Below, one piece after another: positions 47,397 to 61,000 of a stretch of 64,000 nt of DNA. Where the stretch lies: assembly GCF_018139145.2 (NCBI RefSeq), contig NC_059486.1, forward strand, positions 4,278,001-4,342,000, in the 5' to 3' direction. The DNA is from Gymnogyps californianus (taxonomy: Eukaryota; Chordata; Aves; Accipitriformes; Cathartidae). Numbering within the stretch: the stretch's first letter is position 1; every line of letters starts with the position of its first letter. A program made the position numbers and the translations under genes. Under the pieces are notes generated by a model. That model saw nothing but the letters and a program-made list of their open reading frames with translations, was not told the origin of the DNA and did not search any database.

Positions 47397-49899
47397 AGAA
47401 GGTAAAATCCTGAACTACAGCTTTTTCTCTTTCATCTCATTCAGGATATCTGTATCAGAAGGTCTTTGGGAAGACTTTTCTTCTAGGGTGATCTACTAAA
47501 TGCCCTGAAAAACATTACTGCAGCCCAGGACTGAACAGGTTAATCAAACTTCTAGCACAAAGAAAACACCAAAAGGTAACAAAGCAGCCAGAAAAACTGT
47601 GTCAGTGTCAGATTTTTGTCTTAACTGGAAAACCACCTAACAACAGGGACCTGTACTCTCACTGCACTGTGCAGAAGAGGAACCTAGGAGAAACCTGCCC
47701 AGAGATCAACTCGCAACAGGATATTGACACAGACTAATTACAGGCCCCACATCATCATCACAGAGTCATTTACTGTGGCCGCAGGCACTGCTTTCTGCAG
47801 GAAACAAGATCTCGGGAGGGGTTTTCTCCAGAGTCTAAAGGTAGTGGAAGAAGCATGAAACTTTCAAATTAGTCCATCGGTGCAGCAGGAGTACGTGTTT
47901 CAGTTTTCCTAACAAAAATCCCTCTCAGTACAAACAGTTAACTAGTTTCCAGAGGCTGCCAGGTAAACGCCATTTCTTCTCCTGGAAACAATTCTCAGCT
48001 TGCTGGGTGGAGACTGCTCACAAATTCCTGAAGAGAAGAAAAACTTCCACCAGCTAGAAACACCATCACTCATGCCAGGCAGAGGAACCCACGTCACACA
48101 GTTAGCACCTCTCAGAAATCTTAAAGCAGGAAAAATGCTCTCCCTCAGAGATGGGGCATGAAATGGCATTCCCACCTTTCTGGATTTCTCCCTGCAAACT
48201 ATCCTCTGCTCATTCCCAACCCTGCACTCCTCTGCAGTGACTCACAGGCAAATCCTGACTTGTGGGACCTTCTGCCCTGTGAACCCACCCTGCCGAGCCC
48301 ACTGCAGTCCCTGGTGGGGGAAACTCCAGCGAGCGACTGCAGGTCTGCACTGTACTCACTTTCTAAAGAAAGCCTCACTGGCCGGGTGCCCAGCTTTCCA
48401 CTGGGGCAGCAAGCTCTAGTGCACACCTCTTTAAGACTATTAGAGAGGAGCCGGTTCGCTAGGGACATCCGCACTCTCCATTATAAGAGCATCAGGACAT
48501 ACCTGGCAGGCCCCTTTGGAGATGTGGAATTCAGCCAGACAACAGTAACGCAACTTTGGCACGGTTAGTAGAGGAGGCTCTCAGAAACCCCCCGGATCTC
48601 CCTCCCCTCCACGCAGACCCAACTGTCTTCAGGCAGCCTCAGCAGGATTTGTCTTTCTCCTCCCGCACACAGCAGGTACTTGATACTCAGGTTTGGGGTG
48701 TGAGGGCTCAGCCTGAGCGTAGCCATCCTGCAGTATCCTCCACCAGGGTCACAAGGAGCTGAAGTTATCAGGTGGCACCAGAATAGCAACCGAGCAACTG
48801 CTCACCCTAATGGCTGCCTACCACCGGCTCGAAGAGGGCAGGCACCTGCCAGCTCAAAGCCACTTCCTGAGCAGAGCAGACCACATCAGCCAATGCACTT
48901 AGCAACCCTTCAAGAAAAGATATTAAAGGGTCAAATGGAGGACAGTATTATTGCATTACAAGACGAGAAAGGTGCCGCTTTTATATTCACTCTCTTCGAC
49001 AAACCAAAGCATCACAAAAAAAAAAAAAGCAGTCCTGCCCTCAGAGAACAGAATACAGCCATTAGCAAATTAAATACTGCGTTAAATTAACTCTGTACAC
49101 CTCTCATTTAGTCAAAAAGATGCTCCAAATCATTTAAGCCACAGGCATCTTCCTAGAGGGGCCAAAACACCCCAGAAGCAGATTCTCTGAAGGGATACAA
49201 GCTTTCTGCAGCTGGGGAAAAATGAACTTAATCCTCTTTTTAAGCAAAAGAACAGCTGGTGGATTCCAGACTGAAAGGCACATACCTCAAGGGAACTGCT
49301 GAAGAGCTGCAATTCCTTCAATCAGGCAGGTCCTATGACTGGAAGTTTCGTGCACACAACCTCCAAGAGAAGTGCTATCCCAGAAGGTGTGGTTTTTGCT
49401 TCTCCCCACCAATGACAAAGGCAAATCAAACTCCACCAGGAAGTGAAAATCCCATGAGGGTGCTGGGCTCCGCCAGCCCTGCAGAGGGGACCCAAACCAT
49501 TTTCCACCCTCCACCCCTAGCCTTCACTGCAGGACAGGCGGATGTAACCATCTCGCCACAAAATTCACCTCCTCGGCTCAGCACTCTGCTGAATGAACCA
49601 TCGGACAGAAATCCACTGCTTTTTACTAACGGCACAGAAGCGAGTTCAGCTAGATTTACTGGTTTACTTTTACAAGTCTGCAGAAGAAGGGGGGGTCTGG
49701 AAATACCAGGAGCACTCTGCCCCCAGGTTGTGAAGGAGTTAAGGAGAAGATATTACAGTTTAATGATTAACTTCCCCCATACCCTCCCCCTTCCTGACTT
49801 GAGCAAACAAGGCAGAGCTGAGGAACGGGAAGCGGAGGGAGGAGAAAAGGCTGGAGAGGAATCACTCGGTTACTCAAACTGCACTTCAACTTTACAACT

Positions 49900-50310
49900 G
49901 ATACCGAAGCAGCTGCACGAAGGCACCACCCCACCCGGCGGGACAGGAAAAGGAGCAAGTCAGGAGCAGGACAGGCGCTCGCACACCGGTTTACGGGTGG
50001 CAAAGGACCTCTCCGTGTGCTTGCTCGCCCCCATGTTCTGCAAACCCCGGGTCCACCCTTCCTCACGCCCCAGTTGCTCCCTCCAAGCTCACAGCCACGA
50101 CCGAGGGAAGGTCTTCCCCATTCGCGTCCATCCTCGTTGCTGCTTCCAGCCACACAAACTGTTCTCCGATCCAATCCCATCAGCAACCACAGTTCTCTGA
50201 AGTTTTGCTGGACTGGGAAGTTGTGTCCATTCAAAGGGTCCAACAACGGCAGCAGAACTGCCCCGAGGAGGGCAGGGCGAGAGCGGTGGTGGCACAGTGC
50301 CCACTCAGTC
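49900..50310. promoter_or_regulatory. Weak CpG patch in PXN intron 1, possible alternative promoter
   Basis: More CpG than the surrounding intron, with a CCAAT element (GATCCAATCC near 50167) and GC boxes nearby. It could mark an internal PXN or antisense promoter; there is no direct start-site evidence. Confidence 0.25.
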
Positions 50311-53300
50311 CACCCCACCTTGCGGGGCTTCACCCTGCAAGAGCAAAGCAGCTCTGCAACCCACAGGCACAGGCTGCAAAGCGCTCCCTTGGAGGTCAGC
50401 CTAAGGACTTTTGCAGTCCAGAGACCAACTCGAGGCCGTTATTCAAAACCCAATCAAGGGGATTAACATTTTTTTTTTTCCATGCAGCACCTCAGCCCAC
50501 GAGGTCCCAAAGCACTGTGCATTCATTTAGGATTCATGCAACTTTTTAACACTACCAGAAAACAACATGAGAGAAGAGATGAGGGAAAAGAAGGCAGATT
50601 TATTGATGGAAAAAAGATGCATCGCTCGCTCTCTTTCTTTTGCAAAAGGGACCAGACAGCTGTAACCTGATGAACTGCAACAAAGATGCTGTGCCTTGTG
50701 CAGTGCTGCACCTCACGTTACAGGATTGAGCGCACCAGAGTGACCGCTCCTTAAATAGAATATTAAACACTTAAATAGAAATATGAAAGGTTCGATCGAT
50801 TTATTGGGTAATGAAGTGTTCCTTCCCAAGGCGACTCCTGAGGGACAGTGCTGCAGGAGGTGTAAATCAACCAGTTAGTCCCTCCCAACCCGTAGGAAGC
50901 AGTTGACGGGATCATCCTAACGCACTGACGCAGACCAGTTCACACAACCACCAGCCATCAGAGGGCACCACTACATCCTTACATGGACAGAAAGATGAAG
51001 CCTGACAGCAATGGCTAACTTGGCAGTAACTTCACCTTACTTGTTCATCCCCGCAGAGTCGGGAACCTGTCCCTATTTTAGGCACACAGAAACTTTCCGC
51101 GGGTGCCACGTGTGCTGCACCTCCCCACGGAGATGTGCATCTTCACACCAGCACATGCTGCAGCATCTCAGTGGTTATCACCCAGTACTCCAGAAACACC
51201 CACACACACTGACCTCACCACAGTTTTACTGCTCCCACAATACTCTCTAAAATACTACAGACACAGCTCTAAGAGGCAGACTCTCCCAAGGTTAAAAGAT
51301 CAGAGATTCATTTATCTCTAGAGGATAGATTTAACCATTTTGTAGCAATAAAGTAAAACAGACAGGGTTATACTAGATCTTCAAGCCATTGCTCCTCCAT
51401 AGGATCACCCCCCCTTCCACTCTCACCCCTACAAGAAGCTACTAACACAACCCACAGACAAAATGTCAACTCACAGACATGTGGATGGAGTGGAATCACA
51501 CAGTCCAGTTTCCAAAGACTCAGCAGGGCTCAGCCTACCCACAGGCATGGGCTGTGCATATAGAAATTTGTATCTTCCACTCTATTAACAGTGTGCTGCT
51601 CAGTGGGGTGTGGAAGAGTGAGGGATACTTGCTAAAACACCACCGACCCAGACGCTGCTGCTTGTCATCATTATGCTGATGCAGTCACACAGCTGATAAA
51701 ACGCGAGCTCACTGTCCACTGCAGCACAGTGCATCTCAACATGTGCATGCCTGGGTACTCCACAGGCTCAGGTAACTTGGCCAAGCACCTGGTAAAGCTG
51801 CACGCAAACATAAGACAGAGGCACAGAAGGAGAGAGTCCTCCTCCCTCCACTGGGCAACGCAAAAATTACATGCTCAATTGAAATCACATTCAGGCCAGA
51901 GGGCTAGTCAAACCACATCCTCCCCAGTATGGGAGAACATTTGTGTTCACATTCAAGTGGTTTTTCTACACAGATTTTCCTGTGGAGGAGGGACAGTTAA
52001 AGAATGATATCACATTTGATATCTTTACTGCTATAAAGCACTCCAAGACATCTGGAGGTCCAGGTGCATTAGTTTGCCCCTCTCTCCCTTCCCTCCCTTT
52101 TGCAAAAAATCACTATTAAGTATGAGGTCCTTGGGATTCTGGTCTTCAAATCCCACACACAGCTCTGCATATAGATTAGATATGTATGAGTGGCCCTTAA
52201 TACCAACTGCATTGCTTCAAGGTAGTTCCCAGCATCTGCCAAAGCTCTGCTAGTCATTTAGACAGCTTGGGACAAGAACTCTCAAGCTGACATCCAAGGC
52301 ATTGAACCAAGATGAAATCCCTTTTACCAAGAAAATCAGCAAGACGAAAGAGCAGGACAATACCTTAGGGTAAGTCCCATTTACCACTTCAAGCTGCACT
52401 GAAAAGAGTAATCATCTCTCAAGTTATATACTGCACATTCCTGCGCTATCTCCCCAGCCCACACCTCTGTCAGGCCGAGGAACAGCTCACGCATTCCAGG
52501 GGCTCCGACGCAGGCTCCTTCGCCATCGCTGCGTGTCAGCACTCGCTGTCCTGCAAATGCAGTATCCTCCAGCAGAAACAGCCTCATGTTCAGCCGCAGG
52601 GGCACATTCTTCAGCTTCCCATATCGCAGGTTTGTCTGATAAAGAGCAGTAATGCCAGCCTAGGGATCACAACGCAGTTCTGAGGTACAGAACAGGAATG
52701 GATAACACGGGGGCCCCTTTGTACTGATGCACACATCAACCTCCTTTTCTATAAATCTGAGCCGCACTCAGCCCCCTTAAATAGACAGAGTGAAGTTATT
52801 AAAAATAAAATAAAATAAAGGTATTTACATGTATCTTCCCGTATGTCAAAACATACTTTGTTCATTCCCCTCTTCCTGTGCCTTCTGTGCATCTCAAAAA
52901 TGCTCCTGGATTAAGGTGGCACAGTGAAGCAGAACACATCATGAACTAGGTCTGGAAAAACCTGTGTGACAAGGCATGGACAAATTCACATTTGCCAACT
53001 GGCATCAAGCAGCATTTTAATGCTAATTTTTCCTCAAGCAGTAAATAGTTTTCCACTATACATAAGCAGTCTAGGATTTTTTTTTTTTTTTCAAGTGAGG
53101 CAATTCAGAGAAATCTAAATTTGCTTTCCTCTGTAAAGGAGGAGCCTTCTACTACTGAGTGTCAAGCGTAACTCCAGCCTCTGTGAGGGCTAGAGAGACA
53201 CAGCATACTCAGTCAGCTCAAAGATGACAGCATTAGCACCAGAAGAGAGAAAACTACCTCAGATTTCCATATGCAGTTCATCTCTCTCAACAACTGAGGA

Positions 53301-54859
53301 TGAGCTATTAAGCCATGCTGACACAGCAAATCAGAGCATTATCAATATAGTAAGTAGATCAAAAGGACGGTGGTCAAATTTTCTTCTATCTCATCTACTG
53401 CTGGGGAGGAAATGGAAGCATAACTGAGGCAAGATACTTCAAATGCCTCAGATATCAGCCTTTCATTTTCAACAGCTGAAAGCCACATCTGCACATCCAT
53501 CAAACCGCACATTGCCTGTAAATCTGCTTCTTGCATGGGACATCTGGAAAGTGAGCGACACTGGAGACAGGATTCTTCATCCAGCTACCACACAGAGCAA
53601 ACGTCTTCAGTGTTCAGCCAGAGTCCCATCTCCCCCAGCACCTCTACTGCCACATGTCCCCGACAGCCCAGACACAGCACACTGGGTAATCAGGATGAGA
53701 TGTCTGAGCACAAACTACAGTATTTCCTCTAATGCAGCTGCAGAGAACAGGTGTCTGCATCTCCCCTCTTCTTCCCCACATCCCTGTTTGCCCAAATAAC
53801 TAGAACTGCTACAGGTTTTCCTGGCTTAGGCAGCAGAAGATTCCCAGATGACTGGCAAATGGAAATAAAAAGCAAGATGGCCGTAAGGGCAGGTCTAAAT
53901 GAGGACACAGACTTTACATGATAATCATGTCTCACTCAGCGTAAGACAAATTGCAGACCCCTCATTTGCAGAATGACACACCATTCTCCAGCCCTTTTTT
54001 CTTAATACCTGTAAGATGCTGAATTCAAATCCTTGATTTTTGCTGTCCCCTAAAAGAACGAGGGGAATTGCATCTCCAGAACTGAACCCTGAGCTTGCAG
54101 ACTCATCTGAGCAGCCTCTTTGCAAAATCTCTGAATCCAAACTTTAAAAATCTCATTAGGTTCAAATAAGTCTTCTCTCCCCCACCTCCAGGAGTAAATG
54201 CAACTCCAGCTCACATATAGGGAGACAGCTTGGGGCGGTAACCCAATCCCTGGCAAGACAGTTTTACATTGTGAGTAACTGCAGAGGAATGGGGAGCTTG
54301 GGTATATTTATCCTATTAAATAGCCTTTCAAAAGAAACATTTGCAATGCTCTAGAAGAGCTGCATCAAAAAGATTTGTTGGAGCCTTGCTATAGGGCTTC
54401 TCACTGCCCTCGAGTTTGAGTCTGGAAGGGGTGGGGAGCCCCAAAGAGCAACACTGACGACAGGAATTCCCTTTTAACAGCAGTTTTGACTTTTCTCAGC
54501 AAAATGGAAGAGCATTATCAGAAATAGGAAAACCATGAACAAGCAGGTGAATGCATGCATTGACTTCCAGGTAAAAGAGATGTAGTAACAGGTTCTTAAG
54601 GCATTATATTCTTATCAATGTTTTTAAATGCAAAAAGATCAGAGACTACAAAACAATGAAATACAAAGACTACATTCAAAATGAGGCCTTAAAAATTCAA
54701 AGTGCAATTAGATGCTCTTAGAATCCTGAAGCTCTCTGGTTCACATATATAGAAAGCACGTAAAATAGTTTGGCTTACTTTCTAAAACATTTTGAGAAGG
54801 GGACATTTAAAAGTTTTCCAAAATTTAACCAATATGTTGAGAAGATGGTTAGAATACAG

Positions 54860-54990
54860 GACACATAACAGCGCTCAGCTCTCTTGTGAAGCAGGGACAG
54901 ATTGTTATTTAAGATACAGAAAAATTAAAGGCACATCAGATAAGTAATTTGCCAGACCTAACAACTGCTGAAGTACCAGTACAGAGCAGC
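54860..54990 (+). mobile_element. Possible MIR fragment in PXN intron 1
   Basis: TTATTTAAGATACAGAAAAA, then AAAGGCACATCAGATAAGTA, ATTTGCCAGACCTAACAACT and AGTACAGAGC follow MIR order (core, 'aagtaacttgcc', 'cacacag', 'gcagagc') with substitutions. Confidence 0.45.
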
Positions 54991-55051
54991 CACTGGTATT
55001 TTTACTTCACATTGTCTAGACCTGCCTAGAGGAAGTTCAGATGACATGGTC

Positions 55052-55075
55052 AAAAAAAAAAAAAAAAAAAAAAAA
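55052..55075. repeat. A24 homopolymer
   Basis: Uninterrupted A24 in PXN intron 1. No retrocopy was recognised immediately 5' of it. Confidence 0.95.
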
Positions 55076-58000
55076 TCACTCAGCTATTTCTTTAATGTAT
55101 TCCAGTGACTGATGTTTATTCGAAGCCCTGCGCTTTCTCATTATCAAGGTATTAGTGCAAGTCATGCCTTGTGTCACTGCTTAATAAAAAGAGTGTCCAG
55201 ACTAGTATCAATACGTGGTATGGTGAACTCCAACAGAAGACAATATCCATGAAATCCTTGCAGCTTCTCTGTTCTTTGAAACCAATACCGCCCCTTAGAA
55301 TAAGCAAGACTATGCATTTGTGGCACTGATTTACAAAGTTGTGTGGGTGCTTCAGAAAAGCTTAACAGTAAAGGCAACCATCTAGTAGCTGTTATGCCTA
55401 GCTACACCAGGATGCAGAGACAAACTAAACAAGAATTCATCCCGTGACAAACAGAACTGCTTTCAAAATCACATGATGGCAGCCACCATGAATACTATCT
55501 ATGCCATAACTCGAATACGGACAGCCAAACCAGTCAGCTTTCCCCAGTACAACAGCCCAGGCACCCAGCTCTGACCACTATCAGCAAATGTCTAAACAAA
55601 GACAAGACACTGCACTGTGAGATGTGGTCTACATGATCAGCTGCAACAATGATTGTGGCTTCCTGTCCCAACCACTGAGACCCAAGCTGGAGACTTTAAT
55701 CCAGAGCTTGTGGCCAACTAACTGGTCACAACTAACAGACACTACTACCACCCCAAGCACGGGGTTGTAAAAGAGTGTGCAACGACAGCCTGTTTAAAGC
55801 AATTTCAGTAACTGTTTATCAGTAACTACTCACTGCATATTTGGAGATGAAATGTAAACCCTTTGAGTGTTCTGGCTGTAGTTTCAGCAGAGCTGACACC
55901 ACCACATGCTGCCAGCATAAGGGAAGGGCCCAGCGATCCCCTCTTCCCCCAGCATGCAAACCCATGCTGTTCCTGGAACTCACCCTGCTGATCACCAGAC
56001 ACTTTCTGAACTAATTCAACTTACTAATCCAGTAAAAGTTTGCTGGTTGGTTTGGGTTTTTTAGATAAACTCGTTACATTTCTTGGAAGCATAGCTCCAG
56101 CCACTCTATGACTTCAGCAGCTTTTAGGAAATATTTTAGAGAGACCAATGCCAGAATTTAACCCTTGTCTGAGTGAATAAAACTTCTGCTTTGAATAGGA
56201 AATACTGTACTTTTACCTCCAAAACTCAGGCCAGGACACAAACTGTAAAATCCAGCCCCATCCTGCCATTAGTTGAAAGAAATCACCCATCCTCCTGTCT
56301 GATTCCCATAATTAATCTGCATCTCAGATGCAGACCAGAAAAACTGCAGCCTGAAAAGGGAGCAGACAGCACAAACTGAAATGCTCTTAAATTCTGGTGA
56401 CATCCCTCACCACTACCAACCACTTCCACCTGAGCCTACACTGACATTTCATTTTGGCTTTGCAGCCCCAGAATTGTGATATGGCTCAATCAATAGGGCT
56501 GCATACATTATGTACCTACCGGTACTATCTCATTTGTGCCACTGAGCTTAAGAGTTAGCTTTTGACAGAGACTACTCCTGACCATAAAACTCTGAAGATG
56601 AGCCAACTTTGTATGGTACAAAAACCCAATAGAAGCCATCACGTGAGCTCAGACCTTCCACCAGATCCCTCTGAGGGGCAAGAGGGCTATTTGTACATGT
56701 GCTGGAAAACCATACAGGTCACTGTGAGACCCGTCCTGGAACTGGCCACACCACTTCCTTTCAAATTAACACAAGCATTTCACTGAAACTCAGACCTGCC
56801 CTGTAACCTCAGCAACGGTGTATTTGTCAGCACGGTGAGGGTGCTAGAGTGCCAGCATCACGAGGGGTCAGCTAGTTCCCATGTAACCCAGCAGCAAGGC
56901 TTTCAAGGGCACAGAGACACTGTACGAAACCAGCTGACCAGTCTGCAGCATGACACCAGCAGCCCCTGGGAATCACAGCCCCATTCCTTGAGTGAACATC
57001 TCAGATCCACCTCGTCATCTTTGATGCAACAGGCTGGGAAATCCTTCAACTGCTGGCTCCGTTCACACCACCGAGTTGGCAGGAAGGTAACCTAATCTTA
57101 ACCAGACCCACAGGGCATGGGATCATCAACGCAGCACGCAGGCTGAGAGGCACTGCCTCAAAGATCTGAGTCAGCACAGTTTCCTGGATGAAACAACACA
57201 AATCCACAGCACCCTCTGGCCTACAGTCCAAGCTGTGTGAAGGAACCACAAAAGATTTTCCTGTAGGACCAGAATTTTTCCACTTAGCTCTTGAACACTA
57301 AATTAGACCCCAGCTGAAGCTGGCTGAGAGAAATGAACCACCACCTACAAAAGAGAAACGCATAGTCATTCTGCCTTCCTCCAGCTTCCTTAGAAAAACT
57401 TTCATCCCCTTTCCGCTACCTCCGAACAGTTCATTAGACGGCTGAGATAACAGAAGTCAAGTCTCACAAGGCACATAACTGCTTACATGGTCAGAGAGAA
57501 ATACTCCTCAATATGTTATAGGTTTGCTGAGCATGCTCACAGTGGAAGTGATTTGTGATTTAAGTACCATCTCCTTTCAGAAGGGATGTACCTGATGCTC
57601 CAAAAAAACCGCAGTAGGGTTACCAGACCAATTTCCAAAGAAAACATGGTTTGAACGTGGTTTCTTTTGCTTATCAGCCGACAAGATGCTAAACCAAGTG
57701 TAGCCTTTTCAAGTTCCTCAAATTAACCTAAGCTGTCCACTCCACTGTCGTGGCTATCGCATTCAGAAGCTGTCAACAGAAACATCGGGAAGAACAAACT
57801 CTTACGGGCACTGAAGATCTAAGCACAGCATAGAGCAAAGCAAGGCCATACAAATCCAGCTTAAGTCGGCTGTTGTATTCTTCACATATTGCCTCCAAGA
57901 GGAGTACTTGAACTTACTAGCAGCACTGTGACATCTCTGTTTTCAGAGCCTGCTCCCTCCCAAAGGTGTGTCCTCCCGTTTACTTCTCATTTCCAGAAAG

Positions 58001-61000
58001 TGCCGGGCGGGGGAGGGAAGGGTTATTTCCTGTCGTATACAGCATCCTCTTTTTTTATAGCATGGCTTTCTCCACACTTGAAGTGAAAAGAGACATCTTA
58101 TATTTACTTCCCTCTGTTTATAGTCCTGAGCAGCAAACAGCTCATGCCAGGAAAAAACACCCTATGCTAAGACCTGCTGCCTTAAACTGAATTGATGTTC
58201 CAGCTTCCTAAACAAGTAAGTGTTTTCAGTTTCACAGCTACCAAAGGCTTCTGAGAATGCCAGATCCCCAGCTACACAAGCCTTGAATGCCTTTGTACAG
58301 AGATTCACAGACAGACAACCCACAGTTGTGTGAAGCTAAAAGAGAAAATAATCCCTTGCATGGTTCCTTTCTATCTAGATTCACTGTACTCTCAAACAGA
58401 GTCCTCAACAACAGGAAACAATTACCAAAGATGGATAAGCTTAGTCAAAAAATTCTTCCACTGCTCTATGAACAATCTTCAGGAGGGTCAGGAAAAGTTT
58501 GTAAAGGGTTTGCAAGTCACAGCTCCAGCACATCCTGTGACACAGCGCATGCAAAAGCAGCAGGCTGAGCTAATCTCAACACCTGTAAAATGTTTAAAAG
58601 CACAAAGCCAGGTTCTGGTTTACTGGACAGAGAAGTTAGAGATTGCACAAGAAAAGTTTGTAATATGTAAAACGCTTCACACAGACTTAACCAGCCTTTA
58701 CTCAGTACTCCAACTCATGACCTCCAGTGATTCAGACCATCATGATTTAAGTAGTACTGTCCTCAGATGATTGTCCCACCCACAAGTTACAGCACTAATA
58801 GCAGAAGTGGAAGCCATTTTCAGCCACATTTTGCAGTCACAGCAGTCGACAGCTCCACACCCTAAACCTAAAACTCCACGTATTCCATTTTATATTGATA
58901 TAACAGGCTGTGACCTGGAGCAACTATAGGCAGTAAAGTCTGCAGCCACTGCACCTGAATTCCAACAAGGATCACAAATCAGAATCCTCACCCTAACATT
59001 CACAGCCCCTTGATAGGACAAAAAAAATCATCTACCTTTCAGAAATGGAGAACTGATATGCAGCCCTGAACAGCCCAACATAACATTGCAAGTCCACGTT
59101 ATATCAGAATAGAAAGCAAGTCTGACTCTCAGGCCTGTACTAAAAATACGTAAGTTGGAATTTCTCAGTCTGAATCTGCAGCCTGCTATAAGCTCCACCT
59201 GCTACCAAGTCTTTTGTCAGAATCCTCTCCTTTTGGAAGCAAAGAGACTGGTGTTCCTACAGGTAGTTATAGTTAGCCCTGCGGAAGATTACAGGGAACA
59301 ATAATCTGCACAAATTAGAGAGTCTCCATTTCTCTCCCTGTGTGTCAACTGCCGCACTGGAAACAGCTCTGGTCTCCAAGGAGGGTAAGTACAGCCTCTG
59401 ATGGTCCCCTCTCCTAGACTGGCTCTTCTTGTGCAAGATCTATTTCTGATCTCTGCCTGACAGCAAATACATCTTCAGGCATTTCCAGGAAGTCCCAGAC
59501 AAAGGCATTAGCAAATGGCCAGTATTGACCTAACTGTCTCTGGGAGGGAAGCGACTTGGCTCAGACAAAAGTAAAGGACATTAGCTCTGTTCAAACACGG
59601 CAACACTCAAACTGAACAACAGTGAAATGGCATCCTGGCTGAGTTTGGTGGAAGGAACAGATTGGAGTGAGCGTAAACATTTTACACGAGCGACTAAGCA
59701 GCTAATACCATCTCAGTACTGACCTGGGCTGGATTTCAGCCAACATCCTAGATGGAAAAAAAATTAAAAATAAAAATATTAGTCACCAATGCACTAACCT
59801 TTTTAGTCCTCTATTTATCCTTACGCGTGCAAAATAGTAAGTTAACCCTCCTCATGCATGCTATAAGAATTTTTATTTGCTGCTGGCTTCCCTCAGAAAG
59901 TTTCTAGAAACTGGGATCAATGTTCAAAAAAGTCCAACAAGATATGCTCTCCTCTGCCAAAACAAAAGAAAAATATTCATGAAAACCAAACAAGCAGCCA
60001 CTGAACTGACCCCTCAGGGACAATTTCCCAGGGCCAAAGCCTCTGATCAAAATACCAACTCCCTTGTATTCCTACAGGAAGAGGGGCTCAGCCAAGCCAG
60101 CTATCTGAGGAACCAGACCCTTCCTGCTACATCAGCATGCAGCTACTCCACAAGCGCTAGGTCAAAACACAGCACGCACATTGCCATTTTACAAACATCT
60201 AACAAATCTAGTACAAAGGATACCTCCATTAAACAGAGCAAAGAGTCCAAGGATGGGTATAGAAACAGCAGGAAACAAGACACTATAGATTTTAAACCAC
60301 AGCCCTGGTAAAGGGAATAAACAGAAGCTCAGGGCTCGAGACATTTCTAGTCCCTTGGCTGATCAGTCAGGCAAACATTCATGGAAATAGTGCCAGTGGG
60401 AAGTAAGAGCATCACAACACTGGGAAATTTATCATAATTTTGCTACAGCGGATGCTACTCCAAACCCATGCTGCTCTCTCCAAGTCAGGTATGTCAGGTT
60501 GATGTCATAAAATTAATATCTTGCCAAAAGTCAGTTTGCCCTCCTTGTGCAATGAAAGGAAAGACTCCCTCTACCTATTATTCTTCTTCCCTAGCAGCAT
60601 GTAGAGCTGCTGGGAAAGAAAGTCATGTCTCCTCCAGCAGACTAGCTTTCTTCCTTAAGCAAGAAAGTACGCTCTTTAGAGACCTGAACTGGGCAATTTG
60701 TTCTCACACCTTTCTGAAAAAGACAGGCAGAGAATAGTAACAACTATAAGGACAGCAGACCAGAGCGGTAATCACTGCCCTCATTTGTGTGCAAGACCCT
60801 GCTCGGCCCTGGACTACAGGACTTGGAGAAAAATTGCCAAGTGCAGAGGTGTGTGGCACCCAGCTACTACCAAGCAACCCTCTACATGCCCACTGAAATG
60901 AGAGTAGAAAGCGCATTTTTTAAGCCCTGGGTGGACTGTATTTGGTTGAGATTCTCATAACTGCATGCAGTTGGGTCTGACTCGAACTGAAAACTGTCAT

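Noticed and set aside
50089..50304. Minus-strand ATG in the CpG patch considered as an alternative PXN first exon
   Set aside because: It reaches a possible donor in phase 0, while PXN exon 2 requires an incoming phase of 1; joining would break the frame.
55052..55075. A24 run as the tail of a processed pseudogene
   Set aside because: No cDNA-like or coding remnant was recognised upstream of it.
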